Shown here piece by piece: positions 8,239 to 17,717 of a stretch of DNA of 64,000 bases (position 1 is its first letter; the number at the start of each line of letters is the position of its first letter). Source of the stretch: a bacterium (GTDB lineage: Bacteria > Cyanobacteriota > Vampirovibrionia > Gastranaerophilales > Gastranaerophilaceae); NCBI GenBank assembly GCA_017941035.1, contig JAGAXG010000006.1, positions 1 to 64,000 of the forward strand. The letters are read 5' to 3'. The notes beneath the pieces were generated by a model. The model saw only the letters and a list, made by a program, of their open reading frames with translations. It did not search any database and was not told the DNA's origin. The position numbers were made by a program, and so were the translations under genes.

Positions 8239-10545
8239 TTAAGAATTATTTACAAATGTCAATTTTAAAATATTTATACCATCAATATATTGATAACTTA
8301 TTTCATCAGACATTTGTTTTATCATATATATACCAAGCCCGCCTAAACTGCGCTTTTCCGGTGGCAATGTTATATCAGGGTCAGATCTTTTTAAAGGATT
8401 GTATTCAACTCCGTTATTCCTGAATTCCAATATTATTTTATTATCTTCTTTTGTCACGTAAAGTTCTATATAACCTTCGTGTACATTTTTATATGCATAA
8501 AATTCAGTATTCGCATAAATTTCTTCTGCACACATATCCATTTTATTTGAAATATCTTCACTAATTTTCCATTCATTACAAAAATTATGAATAAATTCAT
8601 AAAATACTTTATAATTGTCTTTATTTGCCAATACTTTACAATATTTATGATTAGGATTTTCTGATCCATAATATTTAAAAATAAGCATAGTCATATCATC
8701 AGATTGAGAAACACTACCGCTAAATTGTTTAACGTCATTTTTTATTGTATTGATAATATCTTTTATATTTGTTATATCTTTGTTTTTATTTAAACAATCT
8801 TTTAAACGGTCTTCTCCATACATATCATCATTCTCATTTAACGCTTCTGTTACTCCATCTGTATATGTCAATATAATATCTCCAGGATTTAAATTAATAT
8901 CAACAATTTTAAAATTCATATTTTCAAATACTCCCAGTGCAACGTTTTGATCCAAATCCATATACTTGTATTTTCCATCGTTAGTTAAAATTAACGGAGG
9001 ATTATGACCACAGTTTATGCACGACATTTTACCCGTTCTAAGATCTACAATACCGGCAAATAAAGTAATAAAAAAACCATTTTTGTTACTTGCACAAATT
9101 TTATTATTTATTTGTTCTATAATATCTGAAGGATCTTTTACGATTTGGGATATATTATTTATCAATGTTTTTGCAGTCATCATAAAAAGAGCCGCAGGTA
9201 CACCTTTGCCGGAAACATCCGCAATAATAAACATTATATGATTTTCATCCATAAAATAAAAATCATAAAAATCTCCTCCAACTTCTTTTGCTGTATCCAT
9301 AGATGCATAGATATCAAATTCTTGCCTATCTGGGAAAGGTGGAAATACTGAAGGTAATGAAGAAATTTGAATTGACTTCGCAATATTAAGTTCAGAATTT
9401 ATGCGCTCTTTTTCTTTTGTAATATTTTTTATATCCCTTGTCATTTTGTCAAATGTAGAGGCTAATTTTTCAAATTCAACAGGATTTTCTATTTTTATTT
9501 CTATATCATTATCACCCTTACTGATTTTATTAGCTATATAAATTAATTTTCCTATTGGGTACATTATATTTTTTCTCAATCCGGAATATACAATATATGC
9601 TAAAAATAATGCCAGAAATGTTAAAAGTATACAAAAAATAGTTATACTATGAAACATTTTCGCCAAGAATTCGTTCTTAGGAACACAAACTATTAAAATC
9701 ATTTCATTATCCAATATTTTTACATAAGGTATAAATTCCTTATTTTGATAAGTCATATATCTAACATTAATTAAATTATCATTGTACCAAGGAATATTTT
9801 TTAAAGATGCTCCAACAAGGGCTTTATCTTTTAAATACGGATCATTTGTGACAATTACATAATCTTTTGACGGATTAGCAAATAATGAAAAACTGTTTTT
9901 CGAAGGTTTTATAGCTGAAATAGTTTTTATTACGGAATTTACTTCCCAATCAACCGTTGATAAACCTACTAAATTGCCCTCATTATCATACATCCCAGCC
10001 CCCGCTGTTATCATAACAGTATCGCTGCCTTCTTTTTCATAATAAGGACGAGACCATTCAATATTATCTTTTTTATTTATAAAAGGAAAAATTTCTTTAT
10101 ACCACGATTTGTCAGGATAGTTATACTCTTCCGATTCAAATTTCGGATCAAAAACAACATTTCCGTGCTTATTACGATAAGCGTACATACACAGTAATCT
10201 TTTAGAGCGATCAACTACGTAAGGTTTAAACCATACTCCGCCGCCTAAAGATTCAGGATAATTGTCAAAAACTTGAACTATAGTTTTTTCAGCAATTGAT
10301 TTATTTCTGTCAAATTTATAATATAATTCACCCATCAAAGCTAAATCATATGCATTTTTTTCAATTTTTATAACTTCTTTATTAATATTATTTGCATATG
10401 TCATAATATTTTTTGAGGTAAAATTTAACATAAGAAGTTCTGTATCTTTGTAATATAGGAAAGCAAACAACGCAAACACAACAAAGAGAATCAATAGCAT
10501 TGATAATGTAATTGTTATTATTTCAGATTTTAAAGTTTTTTTCAT
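8239..10545 (-). CDS. Cache-HAMP-PP2C phosphatase fused to an RsbW-like ATPase domain
   Basis: Sensor phosphatase of the partner-switching type. Order of parts: N-terminal membrane helix (about 10-32), extracytoplasmic double-Cache-like sensor (40-290), second helix (about 298-320), HAMP linker (325-380), SpoIIE/RsbU PP2C domain with EVGGDFYD, ADVSGKG and YTDGVTEA metal-binding motifs (about 405-620), and a C-terminal HATPase domain (640-768) with an N box (AEEIYAN) and a glycine box (GGLGIYMI). The usual DxGxG aspartate of the ATPase reads FRNNGVEYNP, with Asn in that place. It is translationally coupled (TAATG) to the upstream STAS gene, its likely substrate. Confidence 0.9.
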   Translation of the reverse strand: MKKTLKSEIITITLSMLLILFVVFALFAFLYYKDTELLMLNFTSKNIMTYANNINKEVIKIEKNAYDLALMGELYYKFDRNKSIAEKTIVQVFDNYPESLGGGVWFKPYVVDRSKRLLCMYAYRNKHGNVVFDPKFESEEYNYPDKSWYKEIFPFINKKDNIEWSRPYYEKEGSDTVMITAGAGMYDNEGNLVGLSTVDWEVNSVIKTISAIKPSKNSFSLFANPSKDYVIVTNDPYLKDKALVGASLKNIPWYNDNLINVRYMTYQNKEFIPYVKILDNEMILIVCVPKNEFLAKMFHSITIFCILLTFLALFLAYIVYSGLRKNIMYPIGKLIYIANKISKGDNDIEIKIENPVEFEKLASTFDKMTRDIKNITKEKERINSELNIAKSIQISSLPSVFPPFPDRQEFDIYASMDTAKEVGGDFYDFYFMDENHIMFIIADVSGKGVPAALFMMTAKTLINNISQIVKDPSDIIEQINNKICASNKNGFFITLFAGIVDLRTGKMSCINCGHNPPLILTNDGKYKYMDLDQNVALGVFENMNFKIVDINLNPGDIILTYTDGVTEALNENDDMYGEDRLKDCLNKNKDITNIKDIINTIKNDVKQFSGSVSQSDDMTMLIFKYYGSENPNHKYCKVLANKDNYKVFYEFIHNFCNEWKISEDISNKMDMCAEEIYANTEFYAYKNVHEGYIELYVTKEDNKIILEFRNNGVEYNPLKRSDPDITLPPEKRSLGGLGIYMIKQMSDEISYQYIDGINILKLTFVNNS

Positions 10546-10853
10546 TATTCAATTACAAGAAATTTGTCAAAACCGACCATTTTGAAAGATTTTAAGATTT
10601 GTTCAGATACATTTATAAGCCTCATAGAGCCTCTTTCCATCATTTGTTTGTGTAATTCTAATATAATTTTTAACCCAAAACTAGATATGAAAATAATATC
10701 TTTAAAATCAAGTATAAGTATCTTTATATCTTCAGAATCTTCAACAGTTTCTTTAATTTTTGTTCCATATTCAACAGAATTATCTAAGTCTAATCTTCCT
10801 GATGTTTTAACATAAAGGCTGGAAATACCTTCTCTTTTCAATTCTATATCCAT
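10545..10853 (-). CDS. STAS-domain anti-sigma factor antagonist
   Basis: RsbV/SpoIIAA-like protein of 102 residues from the ATG at 10853 (MDIELKREG); a longer reading starts at 10913 but lacks a ribosome site. The core ILDFKDIIFISSFGLKIIL matches the phosphorylatable loop of the family, with a serine pair before FGL in place of the usual DSSG. Such proteins bind an anti-sigma kinase when unphosphorylated. The next gene encodes both the phosphatase and a kinase-like domain, so these two genes could form a complete switch. The sigma factor or other output is not in the window. Confidence 0.87.
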   Translation of the reverse strand: MDIELKREGISSLYVKTSGRLDLDNSVEYGTKIKETVEDSEDIKILILDFKDIIFISSFGLKIILELHKQMMERGSMRLINVSEQILKSFKMVGFDKFLVIE

Positions 10854-11020
10854 AAATTCAACCTTATTACCATATAACAAAATAATTTTAACATATTTAA
10901 ATTTCAAGGTCAATCGTTAAAATAATTTTAAATTTTATTAAAAAAAATTATTGTAAAATATATATAAATAAATATTCATGATAAAATAAGGTGGGTTATG
11001 TGGTGTAAAAAGGAGGAAAG

Positions 11021-12172
11021 ATGAAAGATAAAACTTTTTTAATGATTCCGGGACCAACTCCCGTTCCGGAAAGTGTAATGTTAGAAATTGCAAAACATCC
11101 TATTGGGCATAGAAGCTCCGAGTTTTCTAAAATCTTAGAAAATGTTTATGCAAATTTAAAATATGTATTTCAAACAAAAAATGATGTATTTGTATACACA
11201 TCATCCGGAACAGGTGCAATGTGCGCGGCTCTGGAAAATCTTATAAATGAGGGTGATAAAGTATTATCATTGGTTCTTGGGAACTTTGGCAACCGCTGGG
11301 CAAAAATAGCTGAATCACGCGGTGCTATTGTTGAAAGAATTGAAGTAGAAACAGGTGAAGTTATTGATCCTGAAGTTTTAAGACAAAGACTTTCACAAGA
11401 TACCAATAAAGAAATCAAAATAGTTACTTTAACTCATAGTGAAACTTCAACAGGAGCAGCAAATGATATTAAAACTCTTTGTTCAATCATTAGAGAACAC
11501 GGGGCATTATCTGTAGTTGACGGTGTAACTTCAGTTTGCGCTATGGAATGTAAACCTGATGAATGGGGTATTGATGTTTTAGTTTCAGGTTCTCAAAAAG
11601 GTTTCATGATTCCACCTGGACTTGCTTTTCTTGTCGCAAATGAAAGGGCTTGGGAAGTATATGAAAAATGCAAACATCCTTCATTCTATTGGGATTGGGC
11701 AGCATATAAAAAATCTACTCAAGCAAATTCAACTCCATTTACACCTGCAGTTAATTTATTTGTAGGTTTAGACAAAGCTCTAGAAATGATTAAAGAAGAA
11801 GGCATTGAAAATATGAATGCGCGCCACAAACGTCATTCTATGGCATTGAGAAATGCAATAAGAGCAATAGGGCTTGAACTTGTAGTTAAAGAAGATAGAA
11901 ATGCCAGCCATTCAATAACTTCTATCTACCCGCCTGAAGGAATAAGTGTTCCTGATATAAGAAAAACTATTACTAAAGATTTTGATATTGTTGTTGCAAA
12001 TGGCCAAAATGCACTCAAAGACAAAATTTTCAGAATGGGAACGTTAGGATTTGTTTGTGACAGAGATTTAATTTCTGCAGTAGGAGCATTGGAAGCAACA
12101 TTATATAAACTAGGGTATAAATTCGAACTTGGTAAAGGTGTTGCAACAGTGATAGAGGAGTTGGCAAAATAA
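11021..12172 (+). CDS. Class V aminotransferase, serine/alanine-glyoxylate type; probable SerC role
   Basis: PLP enzyme of 383 residues, fold type I. The N-terminal MIPGPTPVP, the SGSQKGFMIPPG motif with the PLP-binding lysine at about 193, and the GMGT-like RMGTLGF end are typical of the alanine-glyoxylate/serine-pyruvate aminotransferase group. Because it lies one base before serA and serB follows a kilobase later, it probably supplies the transamination step of serine synthesis (3-phosphohydroxypyruvate to phosphoserine), as proposed for such pairs in other phyla. A strong AAGGAGG precedes the ATG. Confidence 0.85.
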   Translation: MKDKTFLMIPGPTPVPESVMLEIAKHPIGHRSSEFSKILENVYANLKYVFQTKNDVFVYTSSGTGAMCAALENLINEGDKVLSLVLGNFGNRWAKIAESRGAIVERIEVETGEVIDPEVLRQRLSQDTNKEIKIVTLTHSETSTGAANDIKTLCSIIREHGALSVVDGVTSVCAMECKPDEWGIDVLVSGSQKGFMIPPGLAFLVANERAWEVYEKCKHPSFYWDWAAYKKSTQANSTPFTPAVNLFVGLDKALEMIKEEGIENMNARHKRHSMALRNAIRAIGLELVVKEDRNASHSITSIYPPEGISVPDIRKTITKDFDIVVANGQNALKDKIFRMGTLGFVCDRDLISAVGALEATLYKLGYKFELGKGVATVIEELAK

Positions 12173-12173
12173 A

Positions 12174-13766
12174 ATGAAAGTATTAGTAACAGATAAAATA
12201 AATGAATCAGCAGGGAAAATTATAGAAGGAGTTGCTCAAGTTGATTTTTTACCGACAATGAGCGAAGATGAATTGGTCAAAATCATAGGAGAATACGATG
12301 CTTTAATGGTTAGAAGCCAAACAAAAGTAACTCCTAAAATTATAGAAGCCGGGAAAAATTTAAAAATAATCGGCAGAGCAGGCGTCGGAGTAGATAATAT
12401 TAATTTGGAAACTGCGACACAAAGAGGCATTATAGTTGTAAATTCTCCTGACGGCAACACTATGGCTGCGAGTGAACACACTATTGCTTTAATGCTTGCT
12501 ATGGCAAGAAACATTGTCCCTGCAGGGTGCTCAACAAAAGAAGGGAAATGGGATAGAAGCAAATTCACAGGATGCGAACTTTATAAAAAAACATTAGGTA
12601 TTATCGGTTTTGGTAAAATCGGTTCGCACGTGGGTGAAGTTGCTCTAGCTCTGGGAATGAAAGTTATCATATATGATCCGTTTACATCAAAAGAAATTGT
12701 TGAAAAATTCGGCGGAGAATACGTTGAAACTTTAGATGAATTTTGGGATAAATGCGATTTTATAACAGTCCATGTTCCTAAAACAAAAGACACTTTGAAT
12801 ATGATAAATAAAGATACTATTGCTAAAATGAAAAAAGGTGTCAGACTTGTAAATTGCGCAAGAGGCGGTATTATAAATGAAAATGATTTAAAAGAAGCAA
12901 TCGAAAATGGTCATGTTGCATCTGCAGCGATTGATGTTTATGAAAACGAACCAAATATCGCTGAATGCCCTTTGATTAACTGTCAAGGCAATATTGTATT
13001 AACTCCGCATTTAGGAGCAAGTACAAAAGAAGCTCAAATGAATGTAGCAATAGATGTAGCAGAACAAATTAGAGATGTTTTATCAGGAGGCTCTGCATCA
13101 TCTGCCGTAAATATCCCATCTTTAAGACCGGATAAACTTGAACCTGTAAAAGATTATATGCAAATAGCAGAAAATACAGGAGAGTTGGCTGTACAACTTT
13201 CAACAGGTGCGGTAAAGACTATTGAGATTACAGCAGACGGAGATTTGGCAGATTTAGATATCCAACCTTTAGAAGTTGCAATATTAAAAGGTGTTTTATC
13301 AGCGAGATTAGAAGGAGTTAATTATGTTAATGCACCTGTAATAGCAAAAAATAGAGGAATTGACTTAATTTCTACACGTTCAAAAGCAAAAACAAATTTT
13401 GCAGGACGTATCACAGTTAAACTTATAACTGACAAAGAAACAACGACAGTGGCAGGCGCACTTGTAACAAAAGATATTCCAAGAATTGTTAAAATTAACG
13501 AATACGAAACAAGTATCAGACCGGAAACACATGAATTAATTGTTCCTCACACTAATAAACCTTCCATGATTGCACAAGTCGCAAAAGTTATCGGAGAAAA
13601 AGGTATAAACATTGGATCTATGAACGTTGTTCAAAAAAATGATAAGCACGAAACAGAATCAATAATGGTTATAAATATTGATACTGTAGCCGGAGATGAA
13701 GTATTAAATGAAATCTCTCAAATAGACGGTGTTCATAATCCAAAATATGTGAAATTGACTGTTTAG
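12174..13766 (+). CDS. serA: D-3-phosphoglycerate dehydrogenase
   Basis: SerA oxidises 3-phosphoglycerate to 3-phosphohydroxypyruvate, the first step of serine synthesis. The 530-residue long form has the substrate domain, Rossmann NAD domain (LGIIGFGKIGSHVGE, about 141-155), catalytic RGG (NCARGGI) and histidine (LTPHLGAST), then the allosteric-substrate-binding domain and a C-terminal ACT domain (HTNKPSMIAQVAKVIGE onward) that in relatives binds serine for feedback inhibition. It starts one base after the aminotransferase stop and ends at a strong terminator, so the two genes form one operon. Confidence 0.96.
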   Translation: MKVLVTDKINESAGKIIEGVAQVDFLPTMSEDELVKIIGEYDALMVRSQTKVTPKIIEAGKNLKIIGRAGVGVDNINLETATQRGIIVVNSPDGNTMAASEHTIALMLAMARNIVPAGCSTKEGKWDRSKFTGCELYKKTLGIIGFGKIGSHVGEVALALGMKVIIYDPFTSKEIVEKFGGEYVETLDEFWDKCDFITVHVPKTKDTLNMINKDTIAKMKKGVRLVNCARGGIINENDLKEAIENGHVASAAIDVYENEPNIAECPLINCQGNIVLTPHLGASTKEAQMNVAIDVAEQIRDVLSGGSASSAVNIPSLRPDKLEPVKDYMQIAENTGELAVQLSTGAVKTIEITADGDLADLDIQPLEVAILKGVLSARLEGVNYVNAPVIAKNRGIDLISTRSKAKTNFAGRITVKLITDKETTTVAGALVTKDIPRIVKINEYETSIRPETHELIVPHTNKPSMIAQVAKVIGEKGINIGSMNVVQKNDKHETESIMVINIDTVAGDEVLNEISQIDGVHNPKYVKLTV

Positions 13767-13809
13767 AAAAAAAAGCGGATAACATACTTTTAGTTATCCG
13801 CTTTTTTTT
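13767..13809 (+). terminator. Rho-independent terminator after serA
   Basis: AAAAAAAGCGGATAAC, 9-base loop, GTTATCCGCTTTTTTTT. Symmetric A and T runs make it usable from both sides, so it can also end the convergent gene at 13833. Confidence 0.92.
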
Positions 13810-13832
13810 AATTAAATTATTCTAACAATTAT

Positions 13833-14552
13833 TTAAGCATTTTTTGCAGCACGTTCATCTGCCCATTTAAAAATTCCAAACGGGTCAATAGCTTTTTCTT
13901 CTGCAAATAATGCCGAATTGTTTTTTCTGATTTCATCAATTGCTGCTCTGGCTCTTGTAAATTCTAACTTATCATCCGGAGCAAGAGTTTCTGGATTTAA
14001 CTCATAAGAAATGTAATCAAGAACTCCATTACTAACAATTCCTCTTTTTAAATGAGGATTGTGGGCATTTTCAAATTCTTGATCAAACACCCCATTGGCT
14101 ATACCTGTTGGTTTAGCTTTTGGAACATATTTTGCATAAATCCTATCATAAATTTCACATGCTTGTTTATATGTCAAACCGTTTGAAGCTTTTAAATTAT
14201 CTATTTTTTTTCTTAATTTTTTAACCTGTTTTGCTTCAGGCAAATCATTAATAGTATAAGCGGGTTTATTTTTTCCTGATACCTTTTTTTTACCTGCTTT
14301 TTTAGTTTCATTCGCATTAGTAGTTTTATCAGTTTTCTCAGATTGTAATTCTATAATAGAATTTTTTCCATAAGTCTTTGATGAATTTTTTAGTTTTTTA
14401 GGAGTATTACTCTTTTTTGACAACTTCTTAGATGCTTCCAATAAGTCGAATTCTGCACTGATATCAGGAGCTTTGTAAAATTTAGGTAATTTTGAAGAAT
14501 TACCCAAACCTAAATTGTTAAATTGAATGTTTGAATCAAATTCAAGTCCCAT
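13833..14552 (-). CDS. Hypothetical lysine-rich protein
   Basis: A 239-residue protein of low complexity in its first half (many K, S, N; two runs of KKLSKKSNTPKKLKN type) and a more ordered C-terminal half with VYDRIYAKYVPK-like helices. No signal peptide, membrane helix or known domain. The N-terminus MGLEFDSNIQFNNLGLG resembles the polar starters of lineage-specific proteins in this group. Probably cytosolic; possibly nucleic-acid or protein binding because of its basic charge, but that is only a guess. AGAAAGAGGTATATT precedes the ATG. Confidence 0.55.
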   Translation of the reverse strand: MGLEFDSNIQFNNLGLGNSSKLPKFYKAPDISAEFDLLEASKKLSKKSNTPKKLKNSSKTYGKNSIIELQSEKTDKTTNANETKKAGKKKVSGKNKPAYTINDLPEAKQVKKLRKKIDNLKASNGLTYKQACEIYDRIYAKYVPKAKPTGIANGVFDQEFENAHNPHLKRGIVSNGVLDYISYELNPETLAPDDKLEFTRARAAIDEIRKNNSALFAEEKAIDPFGIFKWADERAAKNA

Positions 14553-14741
14553 AATATACCTCTTTCTCGTTTTTAATAAGTTCTCTTTTTAAGCACACAT
14601 TGCTCTATGTATATATAAAAAATATTGACCAAATATAAATGCCAAAAAGAAATATAATCTTTACGAAACTTAACATTAACAAATTAGAATTATTTCACAT
14701 AATAATTTAAACATGATACAATAAATCAGAAGGTAAAACAT

Positions 14742-15368
14742 ATGACAAATAAACTTGCAGTATTTGATTTTGATTCAACATTGATGGATGGAGAGACATT
14801 AGAATTCTTTGCAGAAGCCATTGGTATCAGGGAAAAAGTAAAATCCATTACAGATAGAGCAATGCGCGGGGAATTGGATTTTTTTGAAAGTTTAACTGAG
14901 CGTGTATCATTCTTGAAAGGTTTACATGTTGAAAAAGTGGATAAAATTTGTAAAAATTTACCACTCATGCCAGGAGCAAAAGAAGTTGTTTCCGGATTAC
15001 AAACATTAGGATATAAAGTTGTTTGTTTTTCCGGAGGATTTAGAAATGCTACAACATACTTTGCAGATATTCTTGGACTTGATGGCGAATTTGCAAATAT
15101 TCTTCATTCAAAAAATGAGATATTAACAGGTCAAGTCGGCGGAGAAATGATGTTTAATGATAGCAAAGGGCAAATGCTTCTTAGACTTCAAAAACTACTA
15201 AATGTCTCCTATGAAAATACAATTGCCGTCGGAGATGGAGCAAATGATTTAAGCATGTTTAAATATGCATCAAAAAGAATTGCCTTTTGTGCAAAACCTA
15301 TATTAAGAGAAAATGCCAATATTTGCATAGATGAAAAAGATTTGAGTAAAATTTTAAATTATATTTAA
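14742..15368 (+). CDS. serB: HAD-family phosphoserine phosphatase
   Basis: HAD hydrolase of 208 residues that would remove phosphate from phosphoserine, the last step of serine synthesis. Motif I is FDFDSTLMDGET with nucleophile Asp 9 and acid Asp 11; motif II is FSGGFRNA; motif III/IV is VGDGANDLSM. These are SerB features, and the genomic placement 1 kb after the aminotransferase-serA operon supports the substrate. It is followed at 14 bases by the NSS transporter, so both may be one transcript. AGAAGGTAAAACAT precedes the ATG. Confidence 0.88.
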   Translation: MTNKLAVFDFDSTLMDGETLEFFAEAIGIREKVKSITDRAMRGELDFFESLTERVSFLKGLHVEKVDKICKNLPLMPGAKEVVSGLQTLGYKVVCFSGGFRNATTYFADILGLDGEFANILHSKNEILTGQVGGEMMFNDSKGQMLLRLQKLLNVSYENTIAVGDGANDLSMFKYASKRIAFCAKPILRENANICIDEKDLSKILNYI

Positions 15369-15382
15369 TAAGGATAGCAAAC

Positions 15383-16687
15383 TTGAAAGATAAAAGACCA
15401 ACATGGACTTCTAAATATTCATTCATAATAACAACTATTGGTTCAGCAGTAGGGCTTGGAAATATTTGGAGATTTCCTTATGTAATGGGGCAAAATGGAG
15501 GAGCTATATTCTTAGCTGTCTATATTTTAATTATTTCTACGATTTGCTTTATACCATTAATAAATGAACTTTACATAGGAAAACTAACCAAAAAAGAATG
15601 TATTGGGGCTTATGAATCCATAAATAAAAATTTTAAATATTTGGGTGCTCTAAACCCTATAACCGGTCTTTTGATTGCTTCTTTTTATTTTATTGTAGGT
15701 GGCTGGATTATTAACTACATTATTAAAAGCTTTATAAATTATAAAATTCAAAATTACGAAGAATATTTTACCGAATTTATAAAAAATCCTATTTATCCTT
15801 GTATATTAACAATATTATTTTTGTTTATATGCATATTTTTTACAGCAAGAGGTTTAAAAAAAGGTATAGAAACTGCAAATAAATCTTTTATGCCATTATT
15901 GGCGGTAATTTTAATTTTTCTTGTAATAGTTTCTCTAAATCTTCCTAATGCACATTTAGGATTAGAATATATGTTCAAACCTGATTTTACTAAACTAAAT
16001 TCTCACATGGTGCTAAATGCATTAGGTCAGGCATTTTTTACTCTTAGTATTGGGATGGGAGCATTACTAACTTACGGGAGTTATATAAAAGAAGACAAAA
16101 CTCTTGTTAAATCCGTTTATACAATAATTTTATCAGATACAATTTTTGCGATTTTGGCAGGTATAATGATTTTCCCTGCAGTTTTTTCATTCAACATGGA
16201 ACCAAATTCAGGAGCGGGGTTGGTTTTTGTAACACTACCTAAAATATTTTCTCAAATTCAATATGGGAATATTGTTTCCGGAGCATTTTTTATATTACTA
16301 TTCTGTGCTGCAATAACTTCGGGTATAAGTATTCTTGAAGGTCCATGTGCTTCTTTAATTGAAAAATTCAATATTTCAAGAACAAAAGCCTGTTTTATAT
16401 TATTTTTATTTATTTCAATAATAGCAATACCTGCAACTTTATCTTTTGGTATTCTCGAAAATATACAGTTCTTTCATAAATCAATTTTTGATTTTTTAGA
16501 CTTTTTAACCTCAAATATTATGCTTCCTGTTAATACGTTATTTTTATGCTTAATTTCTGGATGGTATTTGAAAATAAGAGGAGATATTCTTATTAAAAAT
16601 AAAATTGGTGCATTCTTATTTAATATAGGGTTGAAATATATTGTCCCTATTTCGTTAATATTGTTAATTATTATAGGTTTACACTAA
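15383..16687 (+). CDS. Sodium-dependent transporter, NSS (SNF) family
   Basis: Membrane carrier of 434 residues with about 11-12 hydrophobic segments and the family signature GLGNIWRFPYVMGQNGGA in helix 1. NSS proteins import amino acids with sodium. The start is TTG at 15383 with AAGGATAG 5 bases upstream; the protein then begins MKDKRPTWTSKYSF, as usual in the family. It directly follows serB, which suggests an amino acid (possibly serine or tryptophan-type) substrate, but this cannot be read from the sequence. The SGISILEG segment in helix 8 region is typical of bacterial members. Confidence 0.9.
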   Translation: MKDKRPTWTSKYSFIITTIGSAVGLGNIWRFPYVMGQNGGAIFLAVYILIISTICFIPLINELYIGKLTKKECIGAYESINKNFKYLGALNPITGLLIASFYFIVGGWIINYIIKSFINYKIQNYEEYFTEFIKNPIYPCILTILFLFICIFFTARGLKKGIETANKSFMPLLAVILIFLVIVSLNLPNAHLGLEYMFKPDFTKLNSHMVLNALGQAFFTLSIGMGALLTYGSYIKEDKTLVKSVYTIILSDTIFAILAGIMIFPAVFSFNMEPNSGAGLVFVTLPKIFSQIQYGNIVSGAFFILLFCAAITSGISILEGPCASLIEKFNISRTKACFILFLFISIIAIPATLSFGILENIQFFHKSIFDFLDFLTSNIMLPVNTLFLCLISGWYLKIRGDILIKNKIGAFLFNIGLKYIVPISLILLIIIGLH

Positions 16688-16721
16688 TAATATTTTTGCT
16701 AAAATAGTTATAGGAGGCTTA

Positions 16722-17696
16722 ATGATTGATTGTTTGTCAAATCCATCTTGGATAAATCCACAAATTGATTTTTTATATTTTTTACAGCATTACAGAATTG
16801 AATGTCCGCAGATAATAGATAAAATATTTTTATCTATAACAATATTCGGAGAATTTTGGCTTCCAACAATAATATGCGCCATTGTATACTGGTGCATTGA
16901 TTTTAAAGCAGGATTATATTTATTTTCATTAGAAGGTTTTAATATTTTTCTGGCACATTTATTTAAAATGTTAGCATGCGTTTATAGACCTTGGGTTCTG
17001 GATAACAAAATTCATCCGTCTGAACTAGCAGTGCCATTTGCAAAAGGATATTCTTTCCCAAGCGGACACTCAGCAATGGGATCTTCTGTCATCGGCGGTA
17101 TTGCTTTCCTTTTAAGAAAAAATAAAATATTATGTATAAGCCTTATATTACTTATTTTACTTATAGGATTTTCACGACTTTGGCTTGGAGTGCATACTTT
17201 GCAAGATGTTTTCTGCGGATTGCTCATTGGTATCATATTAATTTTCTCATTAAATAAAATGATAAATTGGGCTGAAATAAATAAAAACAGATATTTATAT
17301 TTAATTTTAGCAATTGACATATTCGCAATTATTGCATTAATTTATGTATATTTCTTTAATACATACAGAATTGATTACGTTTCAGGAGAAATACTTGTAA
17401 ATCCTGACAAATTGAAATATATAATGGCTGTAGCATATGGGTATGCTTTAGGTATTATAAATGGAAGTTTTTTATGCAGGATATACAATCCATTTAATCC
17501 TAAAGAAAATTCTGTTAATAAACGAATAATTAGGGGTATTATAGGCTCAATTCTTACAATAGTTTTATTAAAATTTTTACTTGAATATATTATAATGAAT
17601 AATGTAGAACTTCTAATTGCCATGGCAGGAATGTTTATTCTCGGAATTTTTGTGACATTAATCTACCCTATTATTTTTACTAAATTAAAATTTTAA
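16722..17696 (+). CDS. PAP2-family membrane phosphatase
   Basis: Integral membrane protein of 324 residues with the three phosphatidic-acid-phosphatase type 2 motifs: KMLACVYRP (82-90), PSGH (113-116) and SRLWLGVHTLQD (151-162). These residues form a vanadate-type active site on the outer face of the membrane. Likely substrates are undecaprenyl pyrophosphate or lipid phosphates. Beyond the core there are about three extra C-terminal transmembrane helices (residues 190-320), longer than plain BacA-type PAP2 enzymes. AGGAGGC precedes the ATG. It is between an NSS carrier and bioG on the same strand. Confidence 0.88.
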   Translation: MIDCLSNPSWINPQIDFLYFLQHYRIECPQIIDKIFLSITIFGEFWLPTIICAIVYWCIDFKAGLYLFSLEGFNIFLAHLFKMLACVYRPWVLDNKIHPSELAVPFAKGYSFPSGHSAMGSSVIGGIAFLLRKNKILCISLILLILLIGFSRLWLGVHTLQDVFCGLLIGIILIFSLNKMINWAEINKNRYLYLILAIDIFAIIALIYVYFFNTYRIDYVSGEILVNPDKLKYIMAVAYGYALGIINGSFLCRIYNPFNPKENSVNKRIIRGIIGSILTIVLLKFLLEYIIMNNVELLIAMAGMFILGIFVTLIYPIIFTKLKF

Positions 17697-17717
17697 TATA
17701 TATGAAAGTACAAGATA

